A DNA stretch of 7,401 nucleotides from Actinomycetes bacterium (GTDB lineage: Bacteria > Actinomycetota > Thermoleophilia > Solirubrobacterales > Solirubrobacteraceae), in assembly GCA_023429855.1 (NCBI GenBank), contig JAEZDB010000192.1:1-7401 (forward strand), written 5' to 3'. The notes beneath the pieces are model-generated. The model saw only the letters and a program-made list of their open reading frames with translations. It searched no databases and was not told where the DNA came from. Below are positions 5,573-7,401 of this stretch, piece by piece. A program made the translations under genes and the position numbers. Numbering within the stretch: the first letter of the stretch is position 1; each line of letters opens with the position of its first letter.

Positions 5573-6358
5573 TCAACGTAGCGTGCCGGGGCGCTCGAGG
5601 CCCACGCCAGCTTGCGCCTCGAGCCGCGCGCGGCTGATGAGCCGCTGCCGCAGGCCGAGCTCGCGGGCGACCGCCACGGCAACGCGCTTCCGCAGGCACG
5701 GCAGCGTCGAGGAGCGCCCGGTCTCCTGCCCGACGCTCGTCATCCGCACCTCCGGCAGTCCGCAGGCGGTGAACCAGTCCCATGGGGCGAGGTCGTTGTC
5801 GGCGCCGATCGCGAACCCGTGCGTCGACACGCCGCGGCTCATGTGGACGCCGAGCGACGCGATCTTGCGGTGGACGCCGGCGAAGGGAAGGGGCGTGCCG
5901 TCGGCCCGCAGCGGCGGCGCGGCGCCCGCGAGCTCGCCCGGCCCACCGACCCACACACCGGTGAGGTTCTGCTCGGGTGTCGACTCGCGTTGGTGCGCCG
6001 CGACCCCTTCCTCGGCCAGGGCCGCGACGAGCGCCCGCTCCAAGAGCCGGAGGTACTCGACGACGTCGGGCGCGGCCACGATCGGATAGCCGACCAGCAT
6101 GCCGGGCCCGTGGTAGGTCGCCAGTCCGCCACGCTGGGTCGTGACGACGTCGAAGCCCTGTGCACGCAGGAAGTCCTCGCCGAGCAGCAGCTCGGCGTCG
6201 GCGCTCCGGCGGCCCCGCGTGACGACTGGCGGGTGCTCGAGCAGCAGGAGCACGTCGCCGATGCGGCCGTCGATTCGCGCCTCACGCAGCGCGAGTTGGA
6301 GCGTGAGGGCCTCGTCGTAGGGGACGAGTCCCAGCTGGCACACGAGCAGCTCCGCCAT
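5573..6358 (-). CDS. lipB: Octanoyl-[acyl-carrier-protein]:protein octanoyltransferase
   Basis: LipB transfers octanoate from acyl carrier protein to the target lysine of lipoyl domains, the step before LipA. The 261-residue protein shows the family motifs in order: RGGLATYHGPGMLVGYPI at residues 76-93, the catalytic lysine K165 in KIASLG, RGVSTHG at 175-181, and the catalytic cysteine C199 in TACGLPE. Both members of the Cys-Lys dyad are therefore present. It is longer than typical LipB because of extra residues between GVWV (134-137) and K165. I chose the ATG at 6358, since MAELLVCQLG resembles usual LipB N-termini and a TGGA lies just upstream. An in-frame GTG at 6367 would add three residues and has no ribosome binding site. 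It is separated from the upstream E2 gene by 110 bases and is eight bases from lipA, so lipB and lipA very likely share a transcript. Confidence 0.95.
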   Translation of the reverse strand: MAELLVCQLGLVPYDEALTLQLALREARIDGRIGDVLLLLEHPPVVTRGRRSADAELLLGEDFLRAQGFDVVTTQRGGLATYHGPGMLVGYPIVAAPDVVEYLRLLERALVAALAEEGVAAHQRESTPEQNLTGVWVGGPGELAGAAPPLRADGTPLPFAGVHRKIASLGVHMSRGVSTHGFAIGADNDLAPWDWFTACGLPEVRMTSVGQETGRSSTLPCLRKRVAVAVARELGLRQRLISRARLEAQAGVGLERPGTLR

Positions 6359-6406
6359 GGGTTCCACGGTAGTGGGCCGGGTCGGCGCCTCGCCGCGCGA
6401 ACCTAT

Positions 6407-6439
6407 CCTGGTTGTCCGCCACCCGGGCAGATAACCAGG
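6407..6439. promoter_or_regulatory. Inverted repeat CCTGGTT...AACCAGG between E2 and lipB
   Basis: CCTGGTT (6407-6413) and AACCAGG (6433-6439) are perfect seven-base inverted arms separated by 19 bases, with CCCGGG in the spacer. As RNA the stem could extend by a G-U and a U-A pair. It lies in the 110-base gap upstream of lipB, where a separate lipB promoter would be expected. The minus strand also shows TAGGTT next to it, which resembles a TANNNT -10 box but has no good -35 partner. No T-run follows, so a classical terminator for E2 is unlikely; a two-half-site operator or an RNA stem are the alternatives. Confidence 0.35.
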
Positions 6440-6468
6440 GCACGTTTCCGGTCGCTGGAGTGTGGCCG

Positions 6469-7401
6469 CTACGCAAGCAGGCTCGACGGGTGCTCGATGA
6501 GCTGGCGCACCCGGCCGAGGAACTGCGCGGCTTCGAGGCCGTAGACGGCGCGGTGGTCGGTGACGAGCGTGAGTCGCAGCGTCTGGCCCGCGACGAGCGC
6601 GCCGTTGCGCACGACCGGCCGCTCGGCGATCGCGCCGGCGGTCAGGATCGCGGCCTGCCCCGGCGTGATGATGGCCGTGAACTCGTCGACGCCGTACATC
6701 CCGAGGTTCGACACGGTGAACGTCGCGGAGGCGATGTCGGGCGGGCGCAGGCCGCCGTCGGCCGCCTTGGCGAGCAGCTCGTCGGAGCGCGCGGCGATCT
6801 GGGAGACGCTCAGCGTGTCGGCGTCGTGGATCACCGGGACGAGCAGCGCGCCGCCAGAGTCGGTGGCGACGCCGACGTTGATGCGCGGGTAGAGCTCGAG
6901 GCGGCCGTCGCGGTAAGCGCCGTTAAGGCGCGGGAACGCGCGCAGGGCGATCGCGACCGCCTTCACGAGCAGATCGTTGACCGAGGGCGCCGCGAGGTCT
7001 GGGCGCGTGGAGATCAGGTCGGCGCGCAACGTCAGCAGCGGCGCGGCGTCGACCTCGACCGTCGTGGTGTAGTCGGGGATCGTTGCTTTCGACTCGGCCA
7101 TGCGGCGAGCGACCGTCTGCTGCTGGCGGCTGAGCTCGACGATCTCCGGTTCGCCCTTGCCGCCGCCGGGCTGCGCTGCCGGCATGACGCGGGCTTCGCT
7201 GGCGGGCTCCGGCTCGGCGGGCGCTTGGGCCGCAGCAACCTCTGGCTCTGGCTCTGGCTCGACCTCGGGCTCTGGCTCAGGCTCGACCGCGGGCTCGGGC
7301 TCAGGCTCGACGGCAGGCTCCGGCTCCACGTCGGCGACCGCCTGGTCGGCTTCGTCGTCGGCGTCGGGCGCGCGGGCTGCTTCGGCCGCTTCCACGATCA
7401 C
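6469..7401 (-). CDS. Dihydrolipoamide acyltransferase (E2) of a 2-oxoacid dehydrogenase complex, 5'-truncated by window edge
   Basis: The visible 310 residues are the C-terminal part of an E2 core protein, which passes acyl groups from its lipoyl arm to CoA. The first residues (VIVEAAEAA) could be the end of a peripheral-subunit-binding domain, but that and the lipoyl domains lie outside the window. Residues about 10-85 form a flexible Glu/Pro/Ala linker with VEPEPEP(A/E) repeats. The catalytic domain runs from about 87 to 310, with IVELSRQQQTVARRMAESK, the family block FTVSNLGMYGVDEFTAIITPGQAAIL, and an active-site motif D282-H283-R284-A-V-Y287-G288. The catalytic histidine is present, but the usual aspartate of DHRxxDG is tyrosine. 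The stop is TAG at 6471. The neighbouring lipB and lipA genes would lipoylate this protein. Pyruvate dehydrogenase is most likely, but branched-chain or 2-oxoglutarate E2 cannot be excluded from this fragment. Confidence 0.92.
   Translation of the reverse strand: MIVEAAEAARAPDADDEADQAVADVEPEPAVEPEPEPAVEPEPEPEVEPEPEPEVAAAQAPAEPEPASEARVMPAAQPGGGKGEPEIVELSRQQQTVARRMAESKATIPDYTTTVEVDAAPLLTLRADLISTRPDLAAPSVNDLLVKAVAIALRAFPRLNGAYRDGRLELYPRINVGVATDSGGALLVPVIHDADTLSVSQIAARSDELLAKAADGGLRPPDIASATFTVSNLGMYGVDEFTAIITPGQAAILTAGAIAERPVVRNGALVAGQTLRLTLVTDHRAVYGLEAAQFLGRVRQLIEHPSSLLA
7240..7329 (-). repeat. Tandem repeat encoding VEPEPEP(A/E) in the E2 linker
   Basis: Residues 25-54 of the visible E2 fragment read as four consecutive units: VEPEPA, VEPEPEPA, VEPEPEPE and VEPEPEPE. 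Three are encoded by 24-base units of alternating GAG/GAA and CCN codons, and the first is a shortened 18-base version. Alternating Glu-Pro favours an extended, stiff, strongly acidic linker. The unit number is probably prone to slippage between strains. Confidence 0.8.

Noticed and set aside
4989..6544. Plus-strand open frames opposite lipA and lipB (4989-6089, 5612-6544)
   Set aside because: They are antisense to genes with complete catalytic motifs, and their composition is that of high-GC shadow frames.
6538..6558. E2 as a catalytically dead pseudoenzyme because of the Asp-to-Tyr change
   Set aside because: The catalytic His and the rest of the core are intact, and as far as I recall the same DHRxxYG form occurs in functional cyanobacterial and plastid E2 proteins.

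Overview
The window is a G+C-rich bacterial segment in which every credible gene lies on the minus strand. The codon use, the TetR-crtI-crtB-cruF carotenoid cluster and the style of the lipoate genes suggest a high-GC actinobacterium, possibly a deep-branching lineage such as Thermoleophilia or Rubrobacteria. That placement is inference; there is no rRNA or other phylogenetic marker here. I see no tRNA, rRNA, CRISPR array, insertion sequence or phage gene.

Read in the direction of transcription (high to low coordinates), the first block is lipoate metabolism. It starts with the 3' part of a 2-oxoacid dehydrogenase E2 acyltransferase (6469-7401, cut by the window edge). Next come lipB octanoyltransferase (5573-6358), lipA lipoyl synthase (4512-5564) and a small three-helix membrane protein of unknown function (4156-4515) whose start codon overlaps the lipA stop. 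LipB and LipA build the lipoyl cofactor on E2-type proteins, so enzymes and client sit together. A compact hairpin (4133-4148) lies just after the last stop codon and may end the transcript.

A 327-base intergenic region (3829-4155) separates the two blocks. It is the least G+C-rich part of the window and holds several short palindromes and an 11-base direct repeat, which makes it a plausible control region for the second block.

The second block is a carotenoid operon: a TetR-family regulator (3223-3828), crtI phytoene desaturase (1631-3115), crtB phytoene synthase (789-1634) and a CruF-type carotenoid hydratase (2-781). The crtI stop and crtB start overlap as ATGA with a perfect Shine-Dalgarno sequence. 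The cruF stop overlaps another ATG that probably opens the next gene, outside the window. CrtB makes phytoene from GGPP, CrtI desaturates it, and CruF would hydrate the end of an acyclic psi end group. No GGPP synthase, cyclase or glycosyltransferase is visible.

I found no wholly new system. The points most worth a second look are the DHRxxYG active-site variant and Glu-Pro repeat linker of E2, the insertion near the LipB active site, the unknown membrane protein coupled to lipA, and the palindrome cluster upstream of the carotenoid operon.
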